Source of the DNA: Actinomycetota bacterium
Lineage (GTDB): Bacteria; Actinomycetota; Geothermincolia; Geothermincolales; RBG-13-55-18
DNA: 64,000 nucleotides
Assembly: GCA_013178005.1 (NCBI GenBank)
Contig: JABLXL010000023.1
Location: 1-64,000 of the forward strand
Direction of reading: 5' to 3'
Below, in pieces: positions 45,821 to 53,802 of this stretch. The position numbers and the translations under genes are program-made. The number at the start of each line of letters is the position of its first letter. Position 1 is the first letter of the stretch. The notes under the pieces are model-generated. The model ran no database searches. It saw only the letters and a list, made by a program, of their open reading frames with translations, and was not told where the DNA came from.

Positions 45821-47140
45821 ATGGCGGACATGGTGATAAGCACCGTGACCAGGATCAGCGGCAACGCTTGCATAAGGCTGATCAGGGACGAGGCGGGGAA
45901 CCCCCGGGAGGCTTGGCTGCAGGCGTTCGGATACCGGGGATTCGACATCATGTTGAGGGGCTCGCACGCGGATAACCTCGTCCCGGTGGTTTCGCGCATT
46001 TGCGGAGGAGATTCCGTTTTTCACCAGGTGGCGGCGGCCAGGGCGGTGGAGGAATGCCTGGGGATGGAGGTCCCGGCGGAAGCCTCGAGGGTGCGGGAGC
46101 TCGCCATGTGGGGCCAGTTGCTGGAAAGGCATGCCGTGTCCCTGACCGTTCACAGTTTGCCCGACCTCCTGCTGCCATCATCCGATCCCAGCCTTCGCAA
46201 CATCATCAGCATCCACCGGGTTGACGAGGAGGTGGTGCGCAGGTTCATGGCCCTCAAATCCCTGGGGACGCTGGTGCTCCGAGAGGCGGGGGGAAAGGCG
46301 GTGCATGCCGTGAACGTGGTGCCCGGCGGAGTGGTCAGGGATATCGGGGAGGCGAAGAGGAGGGAGCTTCTCGAGAGGATGAGCGAGGCGCGCTCGCTGC
46401 TGGTGGAGACGGCACGGCTGATAAAACTTCTCTTGCGCAGGAACGAGGATGTGGTCGATTCCCTGGGAGAGGAATCGGCGCCCTGTCTGGCCTTGGCCCC
46501 TGGGGACGGGATCGGGCTGCTGGGCGGAAAGGCGGTCATAGCGGCGGGGGAGGGGGGTGAACGGGTTTCGCTGGTCCCGGGGGAATTGCGCGCTTCCATA
46601 GAGGAGAGCAACAGCGGCCATTCCCACATACGCGTGGCGCAGATAAAGGGGGTGGGGGACGTGCTGGTGGGGCCCCTGGCCCGCGTCAACGTGAACGGCG
46701 GTTACGGCAGCGAGCTGGCCGACGCCGAGTTGGAGGAGCTCAAGGCGCAATGGGGATTCCCGTTCAGGCGCGTCATGCTCGGGCATGCCGCCAGGATCCT
46801 GGAGATGATACACGCGTGGGAGATGATAAAGGGATTGCTCGAGGCTCCCCCCGGCGAGGGGCTGAGGGTGACGGCAACGCCGGCGGAGGGCGAGGGTACG
46901 GGGGTGGTGGAAGCCCCGGAGGGCCTGCTGGTTTACGGATTGCGGGTTGACGGCGACGGTTTGGTGAAAGGGCTTTCCATAACCGCCCCCCTGCAGTTCA
47001 ACATCGGCTCGCTGGAGCGGTGCCTCCTGGAAGGGGCGCGCAAAGCGGGCGCGGGGACGGAAGGGGAAGCGCGGGTGTCGGTGCTGCTGGAGACGGCGGC
47101 GCGCTCCTACGCCCCCTGCATCCCCTGTGCCCTGCACTAA
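45821..47140 (+). CDS. [NiFe]-hydrogenase large-subunit homologue with altered active site
   Basis: A 439-residue homologue of group 3 large subunits. The N-terminal metal motif reads RICGGDSVFH: C61 is kept, but the second cysteine of CGxC is D64, while H68 remains. The C-terminal motif is APCIPCALH with C433 and C436 kept and the usual Asp before it replaced by Ala. The early RIEGH motif is RISGN (S13, N15), and the catalytic APRG arginine is E367 in EAPEG. The protein ends exactly at the conserved histidine, so no maturation peptide exists. ATG 45821 follows GGAGAAAGG; a GTG at 45800 is possible. Normal H2 turnover seems doubtful. Confidence 0.8.
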   Translation: MADMVISTVTRISGNACIRLIRDEAGNPREAWLQAFGYRGFDIMLRGSHADNLVPVVSRICGGDSVFHQVAAARAVEECLGMEVPAEASRVRELAMWGQLLERHAVSLTVHSLPDLLLPSSDPSLRNIISIHRVDEEVVRRFMALKSLGTLVLREAGGKAVHAVNVVPGGVVRDIGEAKRRELLERMSEARSLLVETARLIKLLLRRNEDVVDSLGEESAPCLALAPGDGIGLLGGKAVIAAGEGGERVSLVPGELRASIEESNSGHSHIRVAQIKGVGDVLVGPLARVNVNGGYGSELADAELEELKAQWGFPFRRVMLGHAARILEMIHAWEMIKGLLEAPPGEGLRVTATPAEGEGTGVVEAPEGLLVYGLRVDGDGLVKGLSITAPLQFNIGSLERCLLEGARKAGAGTEGEARVSVLLETAARSYAPCIPCALH

Positions 47141-47166
47141 GGCATAGCGGCAAAGGGAGGAACGCG

Positions 47167-47457
47167 GTGGAAGAGATGGACCTGGCCGTGGCCCATATCC
47201 GCATAGACGGAGAGAGGTGCGTTTCATGCCGCGAATGCGTGGAGGTATGCCCGCAGACGCGGGACTCGCAGTACCCCGTCTATGCATGGGGCGAGGACGG
47301 GCTGCCCCGGGTGGCAAATCCCGAGAGCTGCATAAGGTGTCTGAGTTGCGAGGCGTTCTGTCGCGCCAGGGCAATCGTCGTGGATTCCGAGGATGGGCAG
47401 GGTTGGCGAATGCCCGGAGATCCCAGGGCGGAGACAAAGTGCAGGGCCATCTTCTAG
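47167..47457 (+). CDS. Dicluster 2[4Fe-4S] ferredoxin-like protein
   Basis: A 96-residue protein with two cluster motifs: C18-x2-C-x2-C-x3-CP (CVSCRECVEVCPQ) and C55-x2-C-x2-C-x3-C (CIRCLSCEAFCRA). A lone C92 lies near the end. The GTG start at 47167 is six bases after AGGGAGG. It follows the large-subunit gene by 26 bp, so it is the likely electron partner of the hydrogenase-like complex. The second cluster lacks the usual proline after its last cysteine. Confidence 0.85.
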   Translation: MEEMDLAVAHIRIDGERCVSCRECVEVCPQTRDSQYPVYAWGEDGLPRVANPESCIRCLSCEAFCRARAIVVDSEDGQGWRMPGDPRAETKCRAIF

Positions 47458-47775
47458 GCGGTGCGCGCGGAAGATGATGCGCTGAAAGGCGGACCGCAGG
47501 TGGGATGGGACCTCCCCGGATCGGGCATGTCGTATGGACGCAGCCATGGGGAGGTGCTGGGAGCGCGAGCCGACGGTGAGCCGGTATCGCCACCGATCTC
47601 GCGCATGGACGGCGAGGCAGAGCGGGCGGCATGTCGCCCGAGGAAGAGGCCGAGCGTGCAGTCGAGGCGCGCCCGGCGGCGGTGTGCGGGCGCTGGCGTG
47701 GAAAGGCAAAGGCGTGAACCTGTAATATGGGATGGGAAAGGCGTCGTGCCGCGCGCAAAATGGTTTCCGCGCGGG
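47458..47775 (+). other. Intergenic region between the ferredoxin gene and the roadblock operon promoter
   Basis: About 320 bp with no supported gene. A short frame at 47461-47796 has no recognisable features. No terminator hairpin with T-run was found after the ferredoxin gene. Confidence 0.35.
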
Positions 47776-47791
47776 TCAAGTAAATACTTGA
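47776..47791 (+). promoter_or_regulatory. Perfect palindrome TCAAGTAAATACTTGA overlapping a -35 box
   Basis: Two 7-base arms (TCAAGTA and TACTTGA) flank a 2-base AA centre with no mismatch. Its last four bases are the start of the -35 hexamer TTGAAA, so a dimeric protein bound here would block RNA polymerase. It stands in a short AT-rich stretch in otherwise GC-rich DNA. The binding protein is unknown. Confidence 0.6.
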
Positions 47792-47816
47792 AATGACGAT
47801 ATGTATGCATTAGAAC
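47788..47816 (+). promoter_or_regulatory. Promoter TTGAAA-17-TAGAAC of the roadblock/PATAN/GTPase unit
   Basis: TTGAAA at 47788-47793 and TAGAAC at 47811-47816 are spaced by 17 bases. Transcription would start near 47823, leaving a leader of about 145 nt before the first roadblock gene. Confidence 0.55.
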
Positions 47817-47966
47817 GGGGAAGGCGAAACGGCTCGTACCAGCCGGGAAGTCTTCTCCTGCGGCGAGTAACACGATGGATACGGGCTCCGAGACCGGCGA
47901 AGAGGAACGCGAACCGATGAAAGAAGGAGAACGAACTTTTCTCCCTGGGGCAGGAGGTGGTGTGGA

Positions 47967-48320
47967 TTGCCCGATCTGAGGAAGGTCCTGGAGGAACTGG
48001 TGGCTACGGGTACCGTCCGCGCGGCGCTGGTGGTGGGCAGAGACGGTTTCATTATCGAGACTGCCGGCGAGGACGCCAGCCAGCTCGAGGCCGTGGGAGC
48101 CATCGCTCCCAGTTCGCTGGGGGCGGCGGAGGTCATCGGCCTGGAACTCGCCCAGGGCCCCATGGCGCAGGCGATGTTCGAGTTCGAGAAGGGTGCCATA
48201 TTGATGAGCGCCGTGGGTGCGGACGCCATACTGGTATCCATCCTGCCCGCGGGAGCCAACCTGGGAAAGGCCAGGTATGACATCCGTAAATACCTCCCCG
48301 CCATAGAGGCCGCGCTGTGA
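47967..48320 (+). CDS. Roadblock/LC7 domain protein (first of three)
   Basis: A 117-residue alpha/beta protein of the roadblock/MglB type. Visible are VRAALVVGRDGFIIETAGED as the first strand pair and ILMSAVGADAILVSILPAGANLGKARYDI as the second half, the standard layout. Such proteins dimerise and bind or regulate Ras-like GTPases. TTG start after CAGGAGGTGG. It is the most different of the three copies and the most CvnB/MglB-like. Confidence 0.85.
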   Translation: MPDLRKVLEELVATGTVRAALVVGRDGFIIETAGEDASQLEAVGAIAPSSLGAAEVIGLELAQGPMAQAMFEFEKGAILMSAVGADAILVSILPAGANLGKARYDIRKYLPAIEAAL

Positions 48321-48384
48321 GAGAGGTACGGATCGCAACGGCGCTTCAAGCGCCGTGGTAATGGCGTTCTTACAGGAGGTGGCA

Positions 48385-48759
48385 GTGGCTTCGGAGAGAA
48401 TCGAGAAGATGAACGCCGTCCTGAGAAACCTGAGGTCAAGCCTCCAGGAGATAGAGGCCGCGGTGCTGATAAGCTCCGATGCCATGGCGCTGGCGTCGGA
48501 TATCTCAGACGAGGCGGACGAGGAGATGATAGGCGCCCTGTCCGCTTCCGTGCTCAGCATGGGTGAGAGGGCGGCCCGCGACCTGAAGAGGGGCAACCTG
48601 GAGCAGGTCTATATAAAAGGGGACCAGGGATACCTGTTGCTCGTACAGTGCGGCCCGGACGCCCTGCTGTCGCTTCTGGTAAAGCCGGAGGCGAAGATGG
48701 GGGTGGTGTTCATGGAGGGCAAGCGCACCGCCGAAGAGCTGGCAAAGCTGTTCGAATGA
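48385..48759 (+). CDS. Roadblock/LC7 domain protein (second of three)
   Basis: A 124-residue roadblock protein. Core segments are IEAAVLISSDAMALASDIS, SASVLSMGERAARDLKRGN, and LSLLVKPEAKMGVVFMEGKR. AGGAGGT at 48374-48380 sets the GTG start at 48385. Its order of segments matches the third copy (shared SMGER/SLGER and VY/VF..G..GY blocks), so the two probably arose by duplication. Likely partner of the downstream GTPase. Confidence 0.83.
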   Translation: MASERIEKMNAVLRNLRSSLQEIEAAVLISSDAMALASDISDEADEEMIGALSASVLSMGERAARDLKRGNLEQVYIKGDQGYLLLVQCGPDALLSLLVKPEAKMGVVFMEGKRTAEELAKLFE

Positions 48760-48821
48760 ACGCGTTTGGGTCGAGCATAGGTTCAAGATCGTTTCGGATA
48801 CTCAGGTAGGAGGTCTGATAC

Positions 48822-49220
48822 TTGGCGGAATCCAGGGAGGAAAGACTTCGCAACGCTTTGAGCGAGCTGGTTTCCAGGTCCGCGGAAGTGGACGCGGCGG
48901 CGGTGGTGAGCATGGACGGCCTGGTCATGGCCTCGGTGCTGCCGAATACCCTGGAGGAGGACAGGTTGGGCGCCATGTCGGCGGCCCTGTTGAGCCTGGG
49001 GGAAAGGACATCGGAGGAACTGGGCAGGGGCGAACTGGCACAGGTTTTCGTGGAGGGCAATTCCGGCTACGTTTTCCTTATGGCGGCCGGCGAGGACGCG
49101 GTGCTCACGGCGCTGGTGCGCAAGGGAAGCAAGCTCGGGCTGGTGCTATATGACGTAAAGGGAGCCGCCAAAAAGATCGCCGAGATCATAAAATCGGAAT
49201 TCCGTATAGAGTACGAATAA
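48822..49220 (+). CDS. Roadblock/LC7 domain protein (third of three)
   Basis: A 132-residue paralogue of the preceding gene, with VDAAAVVSMDGLVMASVLP, MSAALLSLGERTSEELGRGE, and LVRKGSKLGLVLYDVKG. AGGAGGT at 48808-48814 lies seven bases before the TTG start. The three copies may form different homo- and hetero-dimers. The next gene encodes a PATAN scaffold. Confidence 0.83.
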   Translation: MAESREERLRNALSELVSRSAEVDAAAVVSMDGLVMASVLPNTLEEDRLGAMSAALLSLGERTSEELGRGELAQVFVEGNSGYVFLMAAGEDAVLTALVRKGSKLGLVLYDVKGAAKKIAEIIKSEFRIEYE

Positions 49221-49396
49221 AGGGCCGCGGGAATATGCCGGCGGTTGGTAACCCGCGGCGGGGAGCCGCGGCGCGAGGAGCGGGCGATAATGGGTAGTAA
49301 TGTAATCAAAATCCACCCGGATCTCGAAATATATATAGTGAGCGGGACGGCGCCCTGCGCGCGCCCGCCCGATTTAACGTATCGACGGGAAGGAAA

Positions 49397-52300
49397 ATGG
49401 CGCTAAAGGGAAGCCTGAAGGATTTCAGCATCCCCGATCTCTTCCAGCTGCTCAACTTCGGCAAGAAGAACGGGACGCTCAACCTTACCCGCGGCCAGGC
49501 GAGGGGATATATCTGTTTCCGCAACGGCGAGGTCTTCTTCGCCACCACCAACTGGAAACGCCAGTCCCTGGGGTTGAAGCTCCTGAACGCCGGGATAATC
49601 ACCAAGGCGCAACTGGAGGAAGCCCTGCAGCTCCAGAAGACCTCCGCGAGGGGCCAGAGGTTGGGCCAGCTCCTCATCCGGCTCGGTTACATAACCAAGG
49701 AGCAGCTGGAGGTCTTCGTCGAGGAGCAGATACAGGACGCGGTGTTCGAGATGCTGCGCTGGACGGACGGCGAGTTCGACTTCCAGCCGGGGGTGGTGTT
49801 CCCGGAGGAGGACATCGGGCTCTCCATCAGCACCGAGGAGCTGATCATGGAGGGTTCGCGCCGCCTGGACGAGTGGAACCGCATCGAGAAGAAGATCCCC
49901 AACCTCAACGTGGTGTTCAAGATGACTTCCATGCAGGGCAGGGAGGCGGCCCAGATCAGCCTCACCCCGGAGGAGTGGATGGTGCTCACCCATATAGACG
50001 GCGAGAAGACGGTGCGCCAGATCGTGGAGCTCACGGGGATGAGCACTTTGCACACCTGCAAGATACTCTACGGGCTCATCGGGTCCGGCCTGCTGGAGAA
50101 CGTCACCCCCGAGGAGGAGGAGAGGGAGGCGGACCGCAGGCTGGAGCGTCTCGCTGAGGAGCTGGAGAAGGCGGAGACCGAGCCCCGGGATATGGAAGCG
50201 CTGCCCGCGGAAGGGCTCGAGGAGTATGTATTAGAGCCCGGCGCGCAGGAGCTGGAGGCTGCCGAGGAAACCCTCGTCGTGTCCCCGGAGTCCGCGCGTG
50301 CGACGGCGCCGGAGGAGGCAGCCGCGCCGGCGACCATGGAGGTGAGAGAACTTGATGAGGCCACCTCGCGCATAGCGGACGCGGTGGGCGAAGCCCTGGG
50401 GATCATGCAGATGGAGGAATACCCGGAAGCCAGGGAGGAAGCCGTGCCGGCAGCGGCGGGAGTGGAAACTCCGTCACCGGGCGCTCTCGTGAGGGAGGAG
50501 TCATGGCGGGAACAAGGCGCCGTGGCGGTCCCGGAGGAATCGGAAGAGGCGGCGGTCGGCCTGGAGGAGGAGATCGCCGGAGAAGAGGCGCCGCCCGCTG
50601 CCCGCGAACCCGCGGCGGAGGAGCTGGAAATGGCCCTCGGGGAGGCGGCGGTCGGCCTGGAGGAGGAGATCGCCGGAGAAGAGGCGCCGCTCGCTGCCCG
50701 CGAACCCGCGGCGGAGGAGCTGGAAATGGCCCTCGGGGAGGCGGTTTCTTCCGGGGAGGCCGAGGCGGTGGTGATAGAGCTGGGGGATGAAGGCGAGCCG
50801 CTTATCCTCATCGAGGAGGAGACACCCGCGGAGGTGCCGGGGACGCGTGCCGAGGCGATGGTGTCGCGCGGCTCGGAAGAGGCGGCACGGGAGGGCCAGG
50901 AGCCGGAGGCCGCGTGGGAAGCAGAGGAAGAGCCCCAGGCGGAGATTGTCGAACTCAGAGATGCCCGGAGCGTGCTCGAGGAGGAGATAAGGAAGGAGAC
51001 CGAGCGCATACGGGAGATGAAAGAAGCGGCGATGGAGGAAACCCTGGAGGCAGAGCAGGTTCTCCGCATAGAGAGCAAGGAGGCGGAGTTAGAGGAGCTC
51101 AAGAGGAAGATAAGCGAGCTCCTGCCTGAGGGCGTGAGCCTCGACGAGGCGGGGGAGACCGAAACAGAGGAAGCGACCCCCGGGAAAGCAAGGACAGGAA
51201 CACAGGAAGACCTCATGACGCGCGAGAGCGTGGAGGCGAGGGCCGCCAAGAGGGCGTATCTGGAGAAGAAGTACGGCAAGATTGAGAGACTGGCCGGGGA
51301 AGAGGAGATAGCGGAACTTGAACCCGAGGAGATACCCGAGGAGTGGAGGAGCCATCTCGAGAAGATATCGCCCGTGGAAAAGAAACCCGCCGAGCAGGTG
51401 GAGCCCCGGATTCCCGCAAGGGCGGCCATCGACCCCGAGAAAATACTGGGAGGAGCGTTCCGGGGAGGCGGCACGGCGGTGGAGCCCAGCCAGGAGCCGC
51501 CTGCGAGCGCGGAACCGTCGGAAAGCGTCGCGGAGGCGGTCACGCTGCGGCTACCCTTAAAAGAGCTCGAGGAGAAAGTAGGTTCCGTAACGGCGCCCGG
51601 AGGAGACGGGGGACGTCAGGGACTTGACTTGCTCGAGAGCGTTATGCTGGAAGATATATCCATAGATAGCAATAAGGGAACGGCTATCCTCGATGCTTCA
51701 GCGCTCGGCGCTGTGAGTAGCGTTGTGGGTTCCGTGGCGGCGGAAGAAGCTGCGGAACAGGATAGAGGCGCCGGCGTGGGCATCGAGGTGCTGGAAAGCG
51801 TAATGCTTGAGGACATTCCGAAAGCAGAGCCCGAGCAGTCGTTGGAGGACTTGCTGCCTGCCGGAGGAGAGGGCTTGGAGGCGGGTGGCGAGAGCTCGGA
51901 GACCTTCTTCGATATGGAAGAAGTGCCCAGCGGCTCTATCGCTTTGGACGGAGGCGGTGAGGAGACCTTGGCCGTTCCCCATATGTCGGAGATCGAGGAG
52001 CTCGAGCGGGAGATCCTTGAGGCGGAGATGGTTCCGGCCGCGCCGGACCTCTCCCATCTCGACGAGGAGATCGCCGCCCTGGAAGAGGAGATCTTTTCCG
52101 CAGCGGGAGGTGTTGAAGCAGAGGAACTTGCCCCTGAGCCCGCCCCGCAGGCACCTCCCTTCGTGGAGCCCGCCGCAGTGGCCCCCGTGCCCGAAACCGC
52201 CCCGGCTCCCCCGGCCGAGGAGGCCGTAACCCAGCAACCCATAGACATCCTGGAGAAGCCTGGTGGAGACGGGAGGCGGGGAGGCGCAGGCCGCGCCCGA

Positions 52301-52435
52301 AGCGGCCCGGGCCCCAGAGCCCGCCCCGCAGGCACCTCCCTTCGTGGAGCCCGCCGCAGTGGCCCCCGTGCCCGAAACCGCCCCGGCCCCCCCGGCCGGG
52401 GAGGCCGTAACCCAGCAACCCATAGACATGCTTGA
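49397..52435 (+). CDS. DUF4388/PATAN-domain protein with long acidic region; frame ends out of register
   Basis: The N-terminal 100 or so residues are a DUF4388/PATAN domain ([20 protein letters not shown]), with an embedded [21 protein letters not shown] segment like those of pilus ATPase N-termini. A helical and winged-helix-like part runs to about residue 250. The rest is a very acidic Glu/Ala/Pro-rich region with a 32-residue tandem repeat, a charged helix around 520-580, and two copies of ESVMLEDI. The frame's last 60 residues (after DILEK near 52257) turn Arg/Gly-rich and look like wrong-frame sequence. The true continuation is the frame at 52263-52844, so a one-base shift is suspected. 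Confidence 0.75.
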   Translation: MALKGSLKDFSIPDLFQLLNFGKKNGTLNLTRGQARGYICFRNGEVFFATTNWKRQSLGLKLLNAGIITKAQLEEALQLQKTSARGQRLGQLLIRLGYITKEQLEVFVEEQIQDAVFEMLRWTDGEFDFQPGVVFPEEDIGLSISTEELIMEGSRRLDEWNRIEKKIPNLNVVFKMTSMQGREAAQISLTPEEWMVLTHIDGEKTVRQIVELTGMSTLHTCKILYGLIGSGLLENVTPEEEEREADRRLERLAEELEKAETEPRDMEALPAEGLEEYVLEPGAQELEAAEETLVVSPESARATAPEEAAAPATMEVRELDEATSRIADAVGEALGIMQMEEYPEAREEAVPAAAGVETPSPGALVREESWREQGAVAVPEESEEAAVGLEEEIAGEEAPPAAREPAAEELEMALGEAAVGLEEEIAGEEAPLAAREPAAEELEMALGEAVSSGEAEAVVIELGDEGEPLILIEEETPAEVPGTRAEAMVSRGSEEAAREGQEPEAAWEAEEEPQAEIVELRDARSVLEEEIRKETERIREMKEAAMEETLEAEQVLRIESKEAELEELKRKISELLPEGVSLDEAGETETEEATPGKARTGTQEDLMTRESVEARAAKRAYLEKKYGKIERLAGEEEIAELEPEEIPEEWRSHLEKISPVEKKPAEQVEPRIPARAAIDPEKILGGAFRGGGTAVEPSQEPPASAEPSESVAEAVTLRLPLKELEEKVGSVTAPGGDGGRQGLDLLESVMLEDISIDSNKGTAILDASALGAVSSVVGSVAAEEAAEQDRGAGVGIEVLESVMLEDIPKAEPEQSLEDLLPAGGEGLEAGGESSETFFDMEEVPSGSIALDGGGEETLAVPHMSEIEELEREILEAEMVPAAPDLSHLDEEIAALEEEIFSAAGGVEAEELAPEPAPQAPPFVEPAAVAPVPETAPAPPAEEAVTQQPIDILEKPGGDGRRGGAGRARSGPGPRARPAGTSLRGARRSGPRARNRPGPPGRGGRNPATHRHA
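50549..50740 (+). repeat. Tandem 96-bp in-frame repeat inside the PATAN protein gene
   Basis: Two adjacent copies encode a 32-residue unit beginning [15 protein letters not shown] and ending ELEMALGE. The copies differ by about one base (Pro to Leu). In-frame expansion of the acidic linker seems to be recent. Confidence 0.85.
52136..52430 (+). repeat. Near-identical ~115-bp duplication, offset 181 bp, spanning the frameshift
   Basis: The segment encoding [20 protein letters not shown] through TQQPID occurs at about 52136-52251 and again at about 52317-52430. The offset of 181 is one more than a multiple of three. The first copy reads correctly in the long frame and the second only in the next frame. 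Confidence 0.8.
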
Positions 52436-52844
52436 ACGGCTGCAGGCCGTAGGGATAGAGGAGGAGCACGTCGCGGAAAGGGAGGAAAGAGGGCCGGAAA
52501 TGGGCGAAATAGCCGGGGAAGCCCTCATGGGCGGAGTGATGGAAACCGAAGCGCCTCGGGTGGAAGCTGCATCTGGCGAGAAAATCGCGGAACCGGAGGC
52601 ATACGAGGAAGAGGCCGCGGGCTTCGACATGGAAAGCTATTCACTGGAGCGGGAACTGGCCGAGCTCACCGGCGCGGCGGTGCCGCAGCCTACCAAGAAG
52701 ATCAAGATCCCGGTGAAACCGAAAGGAGAAGTGGTGGAATCGGATGAATTAGATAAGGGGAAGCCGGTTCCCAAGGTCAAGAGGGACAAGGCGGTCACCA
52801 AGAGCCTGATCATGAGGATAATCGACGGCATCAAGAGATTGTAA
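52263..52844 (+). pseudogene. C-terminal part of the PATAN protein in the shifted frame
   Basis: This frame continues the acidic protein: it repeats the Pro/Ala unit, then a Glu-rich stretch, then a basic end ([15 protein letters not shown]) and an amphipathic C-terminal helix ([14 protein letters not shown]). Removing one base near 52258-52262 joins ILEK to [10 protein letters not shown] and gives a protein of about 1,148 residues. No ribosome site supports an independent start. It is either a real frameshift, a programmed one, or an assembly error in a repeat. The GTPase gene follows directly. Confidence 0.65.
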
Positions 52845-52859
52845 GGGGTGGATGACCAG

Positions 52860-53393
52860 TTGAGATCCTTCAAGATCGTCGTCACCGGGCCTTTCAGCGC
52901 GGGTAAGACCACGTTTATAAAGAGCATAAGCGAGATATCCATAGTCTCCACCGAGCGCGCCATCTCGGACTCCACGCGCAGAGTGAAGGCCGAGACCACC
53001 GTGGCCATGGATTTCGGAAGGATCACCATATCAAAGGACATCGTTCTCTACCTCTTCGGCACGCCGGGACAAGAACGCTTCGACTTCATGTGGCAGATCC
53101 TCTCCGAGGGTATGCTGGGGTACATCCTCATGCTGGACGCGAGCAGGCCGGAGACCTTCTCCGAGGGAAAGAGGATCCTGGAGTTCTTCGCCACCCTATC
53201 GGACGCTCCCTATGTCATCGGCGCCACCAGGATGCCCGATGGGGACCCCTCTCAAGCCATAGAGAGGATCAGGAAGGAACTCAACATCGACGGCGACATC
53301 CAGGTCATCCCCTGTAACGCCCTGGAGAAGGAGGACGTGAAGAAGGTCCTTCTGGGGTTGCTTTACGATATCCTGAAAACCCTGGACAAATAG
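52860..53393 (+). CDS. CvnD/MglA-like small GTPase (COG2229 type)
   Basis: A 177-residue Ras-like GTPase. The P-loop is TGPFSAGKTTFIKS (K16), followed by the family's TTVAMDFGRI and LYLFGTPGQERFDFMW. The usual NKxD guanine motif is replaced by TRMPDG, as in other members of this actinobacterial family. Streptomyces conservons pair such GTPases with roadblock proteins, and MglA acts with MglB in cell polarity. The TTG at 52860 is favoured by AAGGGGTGG; a GTG at 52848 would add four residues. It ends the unit of three roadblock proteins plus PATAN scaffold. Confidence 0.88.
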   Translation: MRSFKIVVTGPFSAGKTTFIKSISEISIVSTERAISDSTRRVKAETTVAMDFGRITISKDIVLYLFGTPGQERFDFMWQILSEGMLGYILMLDASRPETFSEGKRILEFFATLSDAPYVIGATRMPDGDPSQAIERIRKELNIDGDIQVIPCNALEKEDVKKVLLGLLYDILKTLDK

Positions 53394-53802
53394 GCTTTCA
53401 GTTTCCCACAAGGCGATATCGCTTGATTGCCGCGGCGACCTGCTACATATTTTTTATGAGGACTTTTAATCCACGGAAGCGTGATGGGAATTCCGTCTCA
53501 AATGTGCACGATAAGATTATATGGCCTTCTACATACACGCGAGGGCGAGAGGCGGCGGCAAACTGCGTATGGATATACGAGGCCGGGGAGTGGGTTGTGA
53601 CGGGACGCTTATTATGGGATATGATCCTTCTCGCCCGGGCTTCATGCAGGTGACTGGATCTTGCGGGTAGTGGCATCAGAAAGATTGATCGGACCATCTC
53701 GCGGATACGAAACACAGGCAAGGCATTGACGGACCTGTTCATGTCGGGCATTGCGTCACGGCGATGGAGCGGAACCTATAGAGCATATAGGACGGAGGCA
53801 GG
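53394..53802 (+). other. Intergenic region between the GTPase gene and aroE
   Basis: About 409 bp with no supported gene. It is less GC-rich than the flanking genes, particularly 53440-53530. No clear terminator follows the GTPase gene. A short frame at 53423-53653 has no recognisable product. Confidence 0.35.

Noticed and set aside
45821-47140. Calling this an ordinary active group 3 [NiFe] hydrogenase
   Set aside because: One of four cysteine ligands and the catalytic arginine position are replaced, so activity cannot be assumed.
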